Shown here: piece by piece, positions 37,772 through 46,351 of the stretch
How the letters are laid out: the number at the start of each line of letters is the position of its first letter
Position numbering within the stretch: position 1 is the stretch's first letter
Origin: Bacteroidia bacterium
Lineage (GTDB): Bacteria > Bacteroidota > Bacteroidia > Bacteroidales > Paludibacteraceae
Direction: 5' to 3'
DNA: 54,453 bases
Assembly: GCA_009929445.1 (NCBI GenBank)
Contig: SAAL01000009.1
Coordinates: 1-54,453 of the forward strand
The notes under the pieces: generated by a model
What the model was told of the DNA's origin: nothing
The model's input: the letters and a program-made list of their open reading frames with translations, nothing else
Database searches by the model: none
Made by a program: the position numbers and the translations under genes

Positions 37772-38746
37772 ATGAGCAAATCATTCTTAAATAAACTGAT
37801 GGACAAACTTCGCTACGGATCTGAAAAAGAATTCGATGACGACCCTGAACAAATCCTTACTACCGAAAAACCGGCTGCTGAACAAACAAAAGATAATGAT
37901 GAGGCTGTTTTTGAAGAGAAAGTTGATAATCACAGCGAATTATCTGCGTATAAAAATGCAAAAAAACATTCCGTTCAAACCCCAGTTTCCAACATCGTGG
38001 AACTGAACGAACTGAGTATTCAGGCCATTATCAATGCCATGTCGGCTATCAGGTACAGCGACGTAAGGCTGTCGGAAATACATCTCCACGTCCGCAAGGA
38101 CAAGCAGGATCCCACTTCACTGGCAGTTGAAAGTTTGTTCAACAGTGAAAAGTTTATGGAAAACCTGAAGTACAAACTAACCGATGCCGGAATTCACTAC
38201 ATGGACGACCTGAAGGTGAAAATAAATTATTCCTCACCCGATGTGGACCGCTACACCATACTTGTACCTGATCTGAGTATCCGGACGCTCACTTTTGAAG
38301 AAGCCAAAAAACTTCAGAAACTGATTATCACTGCCCTGACGGGTATTTTGTGGGAAAAAGAAATTGAGTTGGTGCCACGCAAGAAGCCCTACTTCATCGG
38401 CAGATGCAAAATGCCCGAACTGGATAAAACCGGCCGGATCATCAACGACATCGCGTTTGTGGGTCCGGAAGAGAATGACGACCCGCAATACGAAGTAAAC
38501 CGGTTTGTGAGCCGCTCCATTGCCAAGATTTTATACAACGAAAAAACGGGCTGCTTTGAGTTGATGCGATCCAATCTGATAAACAACAAACAGCATGTCA
38601 TCAAAATTGTACGTATCGCCGACGGAGTTCAGCAAATTTCAATCAATAACACCGAAGTGGGCTATCCGCTTCAGGACGACGACCAGATAGTATTCAACGA
38701 CCGGGTGGCGCTGCTGGTCAATACAGCAGAAATAGATGCGAAATAA
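37772..38746 (+). CDS. FHA-like domain protein
   Basis: 324 residues, soluble. A charged N-terminal tail (about 1-75) precedes a mixed alpha/beta region (about 75-200) of unknown fold. A C-terminal FHA-like segment (about 205-320) has a GR turn (FIGRCKM), NRFVSRSIAKILY in place of the usual SR-H-A motif, INNTEVGYPL and a DDDQIVFNDRVALLV end. Canonical phosphothreonine-contact residues are only partly kept. Located between the SEDS/PBP fusion and the second kinase. By analogy with FhaB it may link kinase signalling to the wall synthase; this is inference. Confidence 0.6.
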   Translation: MSKSFLNKLMDKLRYGSEKEFDDDPEQILTTEKPAAEQTKDNDEAVFEEKVDNHSELSAYKNAKKHSVQTPVSNIVELNELSIQAIINAMSAIRYSDVRLSEIHLHVRKDKQDPTSLAVESLFNSEKFMENLKYKLTDAGIHYMDDLKVKINYSSPDVDRYTILVPDLSIRTLTFEEAKKLQKLIITALTGILWEKEIELVPRKKPYFIGRCKMPELDKTGRIINDIAFVGPEENDDPQYEVNRFVSRSIAKILYNEKTGCFELMRSNLINNKQHVIKIVRIADGVQQISINNTEVGYPLQDDDQIVFNDRVALLVNTAEIDAK

Positions 38747-38751
38747 CAACT

Positions 38752-38785
38752 CAGCCCCCCTGAATACCGCATAGGTGACTTTCAG
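38752..38785. repeat. Decayed G/C-run element
   Basis: AGCCCCCCTGAATACCGC followed by ATAGGTGACTTT matches the layout of the gene-end element at 46694 (AGCCCCCTAAATCCCC, AAGGTGGACTT) with several changes. It begins about six bases after the FHA gene stop. Confidence 0.5.
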
Positions 38786-38906
38786 AACAAGTTTTCTGCA
38801 TTTATTTTTTTACTTAAAAGAGAATTCTTTATACAAAAAAAACAGGCTTATTCTGTTAACCTTTAATAGAGTTCTTAATATAGAAATGACTACTTAACAG
38901 AAAAAT

Positions 38907-38993
38907 CAATTCGTATAACCTGCCTGCGGCAGGCAGGGTCGCTCTAATTCGTATTAATTCGTTTAATTCGCTCTAATTCTTGCAATTCGTATA
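38907..38993. repeat. Palindrome plus AATTCG repeats upstream of the second kinase
   Basis: CCTGCCTGCGGCAGGCAGG (38919-38937) is a perfect palindrome around a single central G. It is followed by AATTCG or AATTC repeats at about 38946, 38956, 38965, 38975 and 38984, with another AATTCG just before it. It fills the space directly upstream of the kinase start at 38997. It looks like another intergenic repeat family; no clear -7 promoter was seen in this gap. Confidence 0.7.
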
Positions 38994-38996
38994 TCA

Positions 38997-40577
38997 ATGA
39001 AAGAAAATATCGTTTGGGATGAAATGTTTGAACCGCTCGATGAAATTGGATCGGGCGGTTTTTCGCGTGTTTTGAAAATCAGGTATAAGCCCGACGGGAA
39101 AATCTATGCACTGAAAATCATGAATTTTGATGTCACCGATAAATCCAGGGAAGCCGAATTGAACGATTTCTACCGCGAAGTGGAATTTCTGAAAAAACTA
39201 AACCATGAAAGCATTGTTCGTATCATCGACGATTTTGTGATAGATCAAAAACCGGCCATCCTGATGGAATATGTGGAAGGTGAATCATTGGCACAGATTA
39301 TCAGACACAACAGGTACCTCCCGGCAGAAGAAGTCATCGAAATTGCACTGCAGGTTTCGGCCGGACTCATGACATGCCACAACAACGCAGATCCGAATCT
39401 GTCAGGTTTGATTTCCGATACAAAAATGCCCAGCCAGGCTATTATTCACAACGATATTCATTCAAAAAATATCATCAAAACTTCGCGTGCTGACGGCACC
39501 ATTCAATATAAACTCATTGATTTCGGACTTTCGTTTGCCGATCCGGAAAAAGCGTCGAAAGAGTTGAAAATTCACGGAATGAAAGAATTCAAAGCGCCCG
39601 AAAAGTGGAAAGAGGAAAAAGTGAGTACCCAATCGGATATTTACAGTTTCGGAGTGGTGCTTTACGAAATGCTGGCAGGCCAGGTACCCTTCCCCATTAG
39701 TGACTACGATGATCTGACACAGGAACTGCGGTTGAAAAATCAGGTTTTGTTCGGAAAAATTCCACCTGTCTGGAGCATCCGGAAAAACACCATCGAAAGA
39801 ACCGATTTCGTAACTCCCGAGGAACCTGATTTTCCTTACTGGCTTAACAATTTGATAATGAAATGTCTGGAAAAAGAACCTTCCAAACGGTATCGTTCAG
39901 GAAAGGATCTGAACGATGAAATTCACAAGGGAATAACAAGGCAACTTGCAGATGAATGGCCTGATAATCCGGAATTTGAAGATTTAAAAAATTCTGAAAT
40001 TAAAACCGACGAAGAATCAACCATTGACATTTCAACGCCAAATCAATCGAGGCAAACTACTGAAACATCCGAATTTTATCAGGCATTTATGGCCAGAAAA
40101 GAGAAAGAAAATGAGCGAAAAAAAACAAAAAAAAGAACCCGGATGTGGGTGGTGATATTGCTTGCATTAGCTTTAGTAACAGTTGGTGTATTTTTGACCA
40201 AAAACGACGGAAAATTGGTCAAAGCCAACATCGAAGAGCAAATCCGTGCATACTACAAAGCCGACGAAGCCGCTATCAATGCCGAAAGCGTGGAAATGCT
40301 GCTGAACGAGTTTGAATTTCCGGTATATTATTACAACGGTATGTACACCCGCCAGGAATTCAGGAATTTCTATATCAGCAAACTGAACGCGGAAAAGAAA
40401 GAAATCACATTGACGGACATTACTGTGGTAAAAGCAGGAAACCCGGCTTTGGTACGCGTGCACGGTAAACTGAAAACCTATAAAAATGCAAACGGCACAA
40501 AACCAAATTACGTAGGAGAAATCAGAGATGAAATTATAATGTCTGACAAAAAAATAAAACGGATAGTAAAACAGTAA
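38997..40577 (+). CDS. Transmembrane Ser/Thr protein kinase with NTF2-like outside domain
   Basis: 526 residues. Kinase domain (about 8-310): GSGGFSRVLKI, the ATP Lys in YALKIM, HNDIHSKN with catalytic Asp153, IDFG with Asp175 and KAPEKW. The residue two after the catalytic Asp is His rather than the usual Lys, and about 15 extra residues precede the catalytic loop. The core is nonetheless complete, so activity is likely. A basic juxtamembrane stretch and one membrane helix (about 381-400) precede an outside domain (about 405-526) of NTF2-like appearance (IEEQIRAYYKADEAA). That ectodomain resembles the first part of the ectodomain of the kinase homologue at 29051, suggesting they pair or share a signal. 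Confidence 0.9.
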   Translation: MKENIVWDEMFEPLDEIGSGGFSRVLKIRYKPDGKIYALKIMNFDVTDKSREAELNDFYREVEFLKKLNHESIVRIIDDFVIDQKPAILMEYVEGESLAQIIRHNRYLPAEEVIEIALQVSAGLMTCHNNADPNLSGLISDTKMPSQAIIHNDIHSKNIIKTSRADGTIQYKLIDFGLSFADPEKASKELKIHGMKEFKAPEKWKEEKVSTQSDIYSFGVVLYEMLAGQVPFPISDYDDLTQELRLKNQVLFGKIPPVWSIRKNTIERTDFVTPEEPDFPYWLNNLIMKCLEKEPSKRYRSGKDLNDEIHKGITRQLADEWPDNPEFEDLKNSEIKTDEESTIDISTPNQSRQTTETSEFYQAFMARKEKENERKKTKKRTRMWVVILLALALVTVGVFLTKNDGKLVKANIEEQIRAYYKADEAAINAESVEMLLNEFEFPVYYYNGMYTRQEFRNFYISKLNAEKKEITLTDITVVKAGNPALVRVHGKLKTYKNANGTKPNYVGEIRDEIIMSDKKIKRIVKQ

Positions 40578-40880
40578 CTTTTAGCTATTCAAGGAAACCA
40601 AAACTTCGTCAAAAAATCGTATATTCTGTAAATTGACAAAATAATGTCAGAAACTTTCTTGTAGAAATATCAATTTTGTAATCTCGACATTGCAAAATAA
40701 ACAAAAATTAATCGCATTAATGAAAATATTACAAAACTATTGTGTACCTTTGCACAGTTTTTAATAAGACATTCGTTCGTTCAGTCAGACTCACTCGTTC
40801 AAATGGCATTCAAAAACAGCCATTTAAGAGTTCTTTTTTTACAGACATTTTATTCATTTTAAACATTTAACTATATTTCT
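40578..40880 (+). other. Intergenic leader of the nuo operon
   Basis: 303 bp without a gene. It holds the -7 motif at 40745-40752, a short TTCGTTC/ACTCGTTC repeat (40771-40800) and a perfect 7-bp stem AAATGGC (40801-40807)/GCCATTT (40819-40825) followed at 40832 by a T run. The hairpin lies between the expected transcript start and nuoA, so a weak attenuator is possible. Confidence 0.5.
40745..40752 (+). promoter_or_regulatory. Putative -7 promoter element for the nuo operon
   Basis: TACCTTTG, a strong TAnnTTTG match, 129 bp before the nuoA ATG at 40881; it leaves a leader of about 120 nt. Confidence 0.6.
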
Positions 40881-41234
40881 ATGGATAATGTATCACTCTT
40901 CGTGGTAGTCCTTCTGGCTGGTTTAACATTGGTTGTCGTCGGATTAGGCGCCGCACTGTTACTCTCACCCAAATCCCTCAATTTTCAAAAAGGCGATCCG
41001 TATGAATGCGGACTTCCCACTCACGGCACATCCTGGATGCAGTTCAGGGTGGGTTATTACCTGTATGCCATTCTGTTTCTGATGTTCGACGTCGAAACCA
41101 TCTTCCTGTTACCCTGGTCAACGGTGGTTCGTCAGCTGGGAATGTCGGGATTGATTAGTATTCTTATTTTTATCATTATTCTCGGCCTGGGACTTGCCTA
41201 CGCCTGGAGGAAAGGAATTTTAAAATGGACTTAA
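40881..41234 (+). CDS. nuoA: NADH-quinone oxidoreductase subunit A
   Basis: 117 residues with three membrane helices. Family features include the loop with YECGLP and the [11 protein letters not shown] segment in helix 2. It is a membrane-arm subunit near the quinone tunnel of complex I. It overlaps nuoB by ten bases (41225-41234) and begins the nuo operon. Confidence 0.96.
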   Translation: MDNVSLFVVVLLAGLTLVVVGLGAALLLSPKSLNFQKGDPYECGLPTHGTSWMQFRVGYYLYAILFLMFDVETIFLLPWSTVVRQLGMSGLISILIFIIILGLGLAYAWRKGILKWT

Positions 41235-41887
41235 AAAAAGTAAAGATAAAAGCATTTCCTGCAGAAGATTTCAAAGACACGGATACGCTGCAGGCATATA
41301 TCGACGAGCTGAACGCCAACGGCACCAACGTAATGGTAGGAAAGCTCGACCAGATGATCAATTGGGGACGCGCCAACTCGCTTTGGCCGCTGGCATTTGC
41401 CACCAGCTGCTGCGGAATTGAATTTATGGCCGCTGCAGCCGCTCATTATGACTTAGCACGTTTTGGTATGGAAGTTACCCGCAACAGCCCGCGCCAGGCC
41501 GACCTGATGGTGGTGGCCGGAACCATTGTTCACAAAATGGGACCGCTGCTCCGCCGTGTGTACGACCAGATGGCCGAACCAAAATATGTGGTTGCGATGG
41601 GAGCCTGTGCCATTTCGGGTGGTCCGTTTGTCAATTCGTACCACGTCATCAACGGTGCCGAAAAGATCATTCCGGTAGATGTGTACATTCCCGGATGTCC
41701 GCCTCGTCCCGAATCGCTTTTCTACGGCCTGCTTCAGCTGCAGCGCAAGGTGAAAGCTGAAAAATTCTTTGACAACAAGCGCATTGTAAGACCTTACAAT
41801 CCGGCTACGCTTATCGATCCGAAAACAGGAGAAGCTTTGGATGTGAAAAACGAATTCAAAGCCCCTAACCCCCTGAAGGGGAAATGA
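41225..41887 (+). CDS. nuoB: NADH-quinone oxidoreductase subunit B
   Basis: 220 residues. It carries the ligands of iron-sulfur cluster N2: the double Cys in TSCCGIEF, a Cys in GACAISGG and a Cys in PGCPPRPE. It forms the quinone site with the NuoD part of NuoCD. The C-terminal residues APNPLKGK are encoded by a G/C-run element at 41861-41884, and the stop follows at once, so the tail is probably acquired rather than functional. Confidence 0.96.
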   Translation: MDLKKVKIKAFPAEDFKDTDTLQAYIDELNANGTNVMVGKLDQMINWGRANSLWPLAFATSCCGIEFMAAAAAHYDLARFGMEVTRNSPRQADLMVVAGTIVHKMGPLLRRVYDQMAEPKYVVAMGACAISGGPFVNSYHVINGAEKIIPVDVYIPGCPPRPESLFYGLLQLQRKVKAEKFFDNKRIVRPYNPATLIDPKTGEALDVKNEFKAPNPLKGK

Positions 41888-41995
41888 TAATGCCACAACT
41901 CAGCATTATCACATTTTTGTATTTTTATAATTATTATTATTCACTAAAGTTGACATACGCTCTCAAAATTACCCCTTCAGGGGGTTAGGGGGCAG
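41861..41995. repeat. Bracketing G/C-run pair (nuoB to nuoCD gap)
   Basis: GCCCCTAACCCCCTGAAGGG starts at 41861 and the inverted copy (ACCCCTTCAGGGGG, TTAGGGGGC) ends at 41995, eight bases before the nuoCD ATG. The pair encloses the whole gap, including the end of nuoB, with an AT-rich spacer of about 85 bp. Confidence 0.85.
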
Positions 41996-42002
41996 ATAAT
42001 TT

Positions 42003-43625
42003 ATGAAAGACATAATACTAAAAGCTGTTCCCGATGCGGTGATTGAGGAAAAACAAAAGCTCACTGTAACCGTTGAACCCAAACAACTTCACCCTTTAAT
42101 CAAAGCGCTTTATTCCAACAAAGAATTGCCATTTGATTACCTGATTAACCTTATCGGAATGGATTGGGGCGAAAAACTGGGTGTGATGTACCTGCTTTCA
42201 TCCTCTGCAGATATGAGCCGCGAAGTGGTCATAATCACCTCGACCGACGACCGCCAAAATCCACTGCTGTATTCCATTACCGATATGTACGAAGCCGCTC
42301 ATCTCAACGAGCGCGAAGTATATGCCATGTTCGGAATCCGTTTTATCAACAATCCGGATATGCGGCGCTTTCTGCTGGACGACGACTGGAATGGGTTTCC
42401 GCTCCGCAAAGATTACGATGCAGACTCCAGACTCAATCCAATCACCATTGTCAATAAAGAAATCAAGGATATTGCACCTTTTATCATGGAAGATGCCGAC
42501 GGCAAACTGACCGAAGGCACAACCCGTATTTTTGATGAAAACGATTACATCATCAACATAGGCCCGCAACACCCTTCCACGCACGGCGTAATGCACTTCC
42601 GCACCTCGCTCGACGGTGAAATTGTAAAGAAAATTGATGTCAACAGCGGTTACATTCACCGTGGCATCGAAAAACTTTGCGAAAACATGACATACCCGCA
42701 GATTCTGCACTTTACCGACCGGCTGGATTACCTCTCGGCAAGCATCAACCGCCATGCACTTTGCATGTGTATCGAAAAGGCTGCCGAAATAGAAGTACCT
42801 GCCCGCGCCGAATACATTCGGGTCATCATGGACGAGCTGAACCGAATCAGTTCGCACCTCATTGCCTGGTCGGCTCACTGCAACGACCTGGGAGCAACTA
42901 CCGCATTCATTTACGGTGTACGCGAACGGGAACATGTACTTGATATTTTCGACAAAACATGCGGTGGACGTCTTATTGTCAATCAGAATGTGGTGGGTGG
43001 CGTGATGTTTGATATTTATCCCGACTTCCAGAAAGATGTGAAGGCTTTCATCCCCTATATGCGCGAAAAACTTGTGGAATACGATGACTTCTTTTCGCAC
43101 AATGCCATTGCACTGGGACGTATGGTTAAAATTGGAAATCTTACCCGCGAAGATGCTATCAGTTACGCAGTTACAGGTCCTGCCGGCAGAGGTTCGGGCT
43201 GGTCGTGCGACGTGCGCAAGCACAAACCATATTCACTTTATGATAAAGTAGATTTCAGGGAAATCATTCGAAACGAAGGCGACTCGTATGCCCGCTACAT
43301 GAACAGGCTGGATGAAATTGAAGAATCGCTGCATATTATCGAACAGCTTGTGGACAACATTCCCGAAGGCGAAATTCTGGCAAAAGTAAAACCAATCATC
43401 CGGCTGCCCGAAGGTCAGTATTTTCAGAGTGTCGAAGCCGGTAAAGGTGAGTTTGGCGTATTTATAGAGAGCCGGGGCGACAAGAATCCGTATCGTGTGA
43501 AATTCCGCTCTCCATCACTGGCAGCCGTATCGGCCATGCCGTTGATTTGCAGGGATGAAAAACTGACCGACTTTATCGGTATAGGCGGTTCGATGGACTA
43601 CGTGATTCCGGATATTGACAGATAG
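42003..43625 (+). CDS. nuoCD: NADH-quinone oxidoreductase fused subunits C and D
   Basis: 540 residues. The NuoC-like part (about 1-150: LMNLIG-type MDWG, HLNEREVYAMFGI, DDDWNGFPLRKDYD) is joined to NuoD (about 165-540). NuoD starts with NIGPQHPSTHGV and has ELNRISSH and RGSGWSCDVRK. The fusion is the usual state in Bacteroidota. The NuoD part lines the quinone cavity opposite NuoB. The stop codon directly abuts a G/C-run element. Confidence 0.95.
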   Translation: MKDIILKAVPDAVIEEKQKLTVTVEPKQLHPLIKALYSNKELPFDYLINLIGMDWGEKLGVMYLLSSSADMSREVVIITSTDDRQNPLLYSITDMYEAAHLNEREVYAMFGIRFINNPDMRRFLLDDDWNGFPLRKDYDADSRLNPITIVNKEIKDIAPFIMEDADGKLTEGTTRIFDENDYIINIGPQHPSTHGVMHFRTSLDGEIVKKIDVNSGYIHRGIEKLCENMTYPQILHFTDRLDYLSASINRHALCMCIEKAAEIEVPARAEYIRVIMDELNRISSHLIAWSAHCNDLGATTAFIYGVREREHVLDIFDKTCGGRLIVNQNVVGGVMFDIYPDFQKDVKAFIPYMREKLVEYDDFFSHNAIALGRMVKIGNLTREDAISYAVTGPAGRGSGWSCDVRKHKPYSLYDKVDFREIIRNEGDSYARYMNRLDEIEESLHIIEQLVDNIPEGEILAKVKPIIRLPEGQYFQSVEAGKGEFGVFIESRGDKNPYRVKFRSPSLAAVSAMPLICRDEKLTDFIGIGGSMDYVIPDIDR

Positions 43626-43852
43626 GCCCTTAAATCACCCGAAAGGGGACTTTACGGTGTACTGCAAATAGATTTTAGATAATAAAAAACTAACATTGTA
43701 TGAACCATAATTCCATTTTCCGGAATTAGTTCAATTGTTCAGATTTCAATTATTTACTTTTTTCAAAAAATTTCAGAATAAAGAGAGATTTCACTATTAA
43801 TTAAATTTTTAACTCACAATAAATTCTCCCTTCGGGGGGATTAAGGGGGCTT
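43626..43852. repeat. Bracketing G/C-run pair (nuoCD to nuoH gap)
   Basis: The copy at 43626-43653 (GCCCTTAAATCACCCGAAAG, GGGACTTT) starts on the base after the nuoCD stop. The inverted copy at 43826-43852 (CTCCCTTCGGGGGGA, TTAAGGGGGCTT) ends one base before the nuoH ATG. The 170-bp spacer is AT-rich with no gene. Confidence 0.85.
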
Positions 43853-44980
43853 ATGAATTACTCGCAACCATTAGAACTGACAGGGATTATTTCTACTCTC
43901 GATACCTTTTTCAGAAATAATCTGACACCATTCTGGGCTACTTTTATCGAAGGAGCGCTCATACTTATTGCCATACTGGCCGCCTATGCCATTATAGCGC
44001 TGGCTCTGATCTATATCGAGCGCAAAATCACCGCATTCTTTCAGTCGCGGCTCGGTCCGAACCGGCTTGGCAAATACGGCGTAATCCAGAGTATTGCCGA
44101 CATGGTAAAAATTCTGATTAAAGAGATTATCCAGATCAATGATGTAGATAAATTTCTGTTTTATGCAGCTCCGTTTTTTGTAATCATTTCATCGGTGCTT
44201 ACATTCGGTGCTATTCCTTTCGGTATGGGATTACAGGCAGTGGATTTCAAAATCGGTATAATATATGTCATTGCTGCCTCGTCGCTGGGCGTGATTGGTG
44301 TGTTGCTGGCAGGATGGTCGAGCAACAATAAATACTCCATGATCGGAGCTATGCGAAGCGGTGCGCAGTTTGTAAGCTATGAGCTTTCGGCTGCATTTTC
44401 ACTGATGACAATCGTAGTGCTGTCAGGCACCATGCAGCTTTCAGAAATAGTTGAAAATCAGCGTTATGCCTGGAACCTGTTCAACGGACACATCCCGGCA
44501 ATGATAGCTTTTGTGATTTACCTGATCTCCGGACATGCCGAGACCAACCGCGGTCCGTTTGACCTTCCGGAGGCTGAAGGCGAGCTGACTGCCGGATACC
44601 ACACGGAATATTCCGGTCTCCAGTTTGGTTTTTTCTACCTGGCCGAATACCTGAACATGTTCATTATAGCAGCAGTAGCCACCACCGTATTCTTAGGCGG
44701 CTGGATGCCCATTCAGATAAAAGGGCTTGACGCATTCAACCAGGTAATGTGGTATATTCCTTCTTACGTTTGGTTCTTTGCCAAAACGGGTGTACTCATA
44801 TTCCTGAGTCTCTGGGTTCGGTGGTCATTCCCGCGTATGCGTATCGACCTGCTCCTCAACCTGGAGTGGAAATACCTGCTGCCTATCAATCTGGTGAATA
44901 TCTTACTCATGGTGCTGATGGTGCTTGCCGGTTGGACATTGTCTGACTGGTTCCCGGGGCTGTTTGCTATAGCCCCTTAA
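43853..44980 (+). CDS. nuoH: NADH-quinone oxidoreductase subunit H
   Basis: 375 residues, about eight membrane helices. It has [17 protein letters not shown] near helix 1 and the glutamate-rich quinone-site loop [20 protein letters not shown] (about 238). It connects the quinone chamber to the antiporter-like arm. The final IAP and stop lie in the adjoining G/C-run element. Confidence 0.96.
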   Translation: MNYSQPLELTGIISTLDTFFRNNLTPFWATFIEGALILIAILAAYAIIALALIYIERKITAFFQSRLGPNRLGKYGVIQSIADMVKILIKEIIQINDVDKFLFYAAPFFVIISSVLTFGAIPFGMGLQAVDFKIGIIYVIAASSLGVIGVLLAGWSSNNKYSMIGAMRSGAQFVSYELSAAFSLMTIVVLSGTMQLSEIVENQRYAWNLFNGHIPAMIAFVIYLISGHAETNRGPFDLPEAEGELTAGYHTEYSGLQFGFFYLAEYLNMFIIAAVATTVFLGGWMPIQIKGLDAFNQVMWYIPSYVWFFAKTGVLIFLSLWVRWSFPRMRIDLLLNLEWKYLLPINLVNILLMVLMVLAGWTLSDWFPGLFAIAP

Positions 44981-45113
44981 ATTCCCCGAAGGAGGTCTTT
45001 AAGAGCGCATTGCTCAAATTCCACTTTATCAGAAAGATTTTTTTTATTTTATTAGATACAAACAACTTCAAAATAACCCAAAATATTCCCCCTTCGGGGT
45101 TTAGGGGGGCTGA
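44971..45113. repeat. Bracketing G/C-run pair (nuoH to nuoI gap)
   Basis: AGCCCCTTAAATTCCCCG with AAGGAGGTCTTT at 44971-45001 contains the nuoH stop. The inverted copy at 45086-45113 (TTCCCCCTTCGGGG, TTTAGGGGGGCTG) ends ten bases before the nuoI ATG at 45124. Confidence 0.85.
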
Positions 45114-45123
45114 CATTAATAAT

Positions 45124-45627
45124 ATGAATCCTTTTATAAAATACATTTCTGGAATTTTTACTGCCGTGAAATCGCTTCTTGGCGGTATGCTGGTAACCTG
45201 GAGAGAACTCTGGCGTAAAAAGGTAACCATGCAGTATCCCGAAAACAGGGATACACTGGTAATATCCGACCGTTGGCGCTCGGAACTCACTATGCCGCAC
45301 GACGAGAACAACGAACACGCCTGTACGGCCTGCGGTATCTGTATGATTAACTGTCCGAACGGCACCATCAACGTGATTTCAAAAACCATCGAAACGGAAG
45401 ATGGAAAGAAAAAGAAAATACTGGATAAGCACATCTGGGATTACGGGATGTGTACTTTCTGCAATCTATGTGTGATAACCTGCCCTTCAGATGCCATTAT
45501 CTTCAACAATGATTTCGAAGGAGCCATGTTCGACAGGAGTAAACTGGTTCATCAGCTGAATAAACCGGGCTCAAAGTTGAGAGAGAAGAAACCCCTAACC
45601 CCTAAAGGGGAACAAAAGGCCCCCTAA
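45124..45627 (+). CDS. nuoI: NADH-quinone oxidoreductase subunit I
   Basis: 167 residues from the ATG at 45124. The longer TTG-started frame from 45010 reads through the bracket element and is rejected. Two ferredoxin-type 4Fe-4S motifs are present: CTACGICMINCPNG and CTFCNLCVITCPSDA. They pass electrons towards cluster N2 in NuoB. The C-terminal KPLTPKGEQKAP is encoded by two tandem G/C-run elements, with the stop inside the second. Confidence 0.94.
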   Translation: MNPFIKYISGIFTAVKSLLGGMLVTWRELWRKKVTMQYPENRDTLVISDRWRSELTMPHDENNEHACTACGICMINCPNGTINVISKTIETEDGKKKKILDKHIWDYGMCTFCNLCVITCPSDAIIFNNDFEGAMFDRSKLVHQLNKPGSKLREKKPLTPKGEQKAP

Positions 45628-45642
45628 ATCCCCAAAGGTTCA
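45591..45642. repeat. Two tandem G/C-run elements at the nuoI 3' end
   Basis: ACCCCTAACCCCTAAAGGGG (45591) and GGCCCCCTAAATCCCCAAAG (45619) are in the same orientation. The first lies wholly in the nuoI frame and the second holds its stop codon. No inverted partner is found before nuoJ. Instead 45664-45725 carries a degenerate repeat of AAACTCAAAAC / ACTTGAAACTCGAAACTTT type. Confidence 0.8.
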
Positions 45643-45732
45643 CAAAAAACAAATAAATCAATCAAACTTGGTAATTTCAAATTTTTCAAAACTCAAAACC
45701 CGGTACTTGAAACTCGAAACTTTAAAACATAT

Positions 45733-46272
45733 ATGGCACAACAAATTATATTTTATATTTTAGCGCTGGCAATCGCCGTATTTTCCATACTGGCAGTTAC
45801 GAGCAAACGGGTAATCCGCTCGGCAACCTATCTGTTGTTTGTTTTGCTGGCTACCGCAGGATTGTTTCTTTTACTCAATTATCATTATCTTTTTGCTGTT
45901 CAGGTCACTGTTTATGCAGGCGGCATCATGGTTCTGTTCATCATGTCGATATTTCTTACTCATAAACCGGGCGATCAGTTTATAACCCGAATGAGTTGGA
46001 AGGTCAGATCGTCGGCATTCCTGGCAGTAGCAGGACTTGTCCTGTGCGGATACATCATCGTAAAGAATGTGACCCGCGTTTACAGCTATATCAACGGGAA
46101 TGAACTGCAGATGCAGGATTTAGGTACTACCATGATGGGTACCGAAAAATATCAGTACCTGCTTCCGTTCGAAGTAATCAGTGTGCTGCTGCTTGCCTGT
46201 ATTATTGGAGCTATTCTGATTGCCAGAAAAGAAAAAAGCCCCATGAATCCCCCGCAGGGGGATATGGATTAA
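45733..46272 (+). CDS. nuoJ: NADH-quinone oxidoreductase subunit J
   Basis: 179 residues, five membrane helices, with the conserved-looking NYHYLFAVQVTVYAGGIMVL helix 3 that carries a pi-bulge in the family. Membrane-arm subunit of complex I. The terminal segment KSPMNPPQGDMD comes from a G/C-run element (46236-46263), which adds about nine residues after the natural RKEK end. Confidence 0.94.
   Translation: MAQQIIFYILALAIAVFSILAVTSKRVIRSATYLLFVLLATAGLFLLLNYHYLFAVQVTVYAGGIMVLFIMSIFLTHKPGDQFITRMSWKVRSSAFLAVAGLVLCGYIIVKNVTRVYSYINGNELQMQDLGTTMMGTEKYQYLLPFEVISVLLLACIIGAILIARKEKSPMNPPQGDMD
46236..46263. repeat. G/C-run element in frame at the nuoJ 3' end
   Basis: AAGCCCCATGAATCCCCC followed by GCAGGGGGAT. 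It sits fully within the coding frame and the stop comes nine bases later. The gap to nuoK then contains AATTCG repeats (46311-46341) instead of an inverted partner. Confidence 0.75.
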
Positions 46273-46310
46273 ATGCAGAATCTGTATTTTCCTAATTTTC
46301 AAACATGCAC

Positions 46311-46341
46311 TATTCGCGTAATTCGTTTATAATTCGTAAAA
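46311..46341. repeat. AATTCG repeats before nuoK
   Basis: ATTCGCGTAATTCGTTTATAA followed by TTCGTAAAATTTG, the same short repeat as upstream of the kinase at 38997. It ends next to the nuoK start. Confidence 0.55.
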
Positions 46342-46351
46342 TTTGTATCCT

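Noticed and set aside
42198-43223. 341-residue open frame on the minus strand
   Set aside because: It lies wholly opposite nuoCD, whose plus-strand product has clear NuoC and NuoD motifs; the antisense product has no recognisable domain.
45010-45123. N-terminal extension of nuoI from a TTG
   Set aside because: The extra residues are read from the repeat element and AT-rich spacer; NuoI proteins begin near the ATG at 45124.
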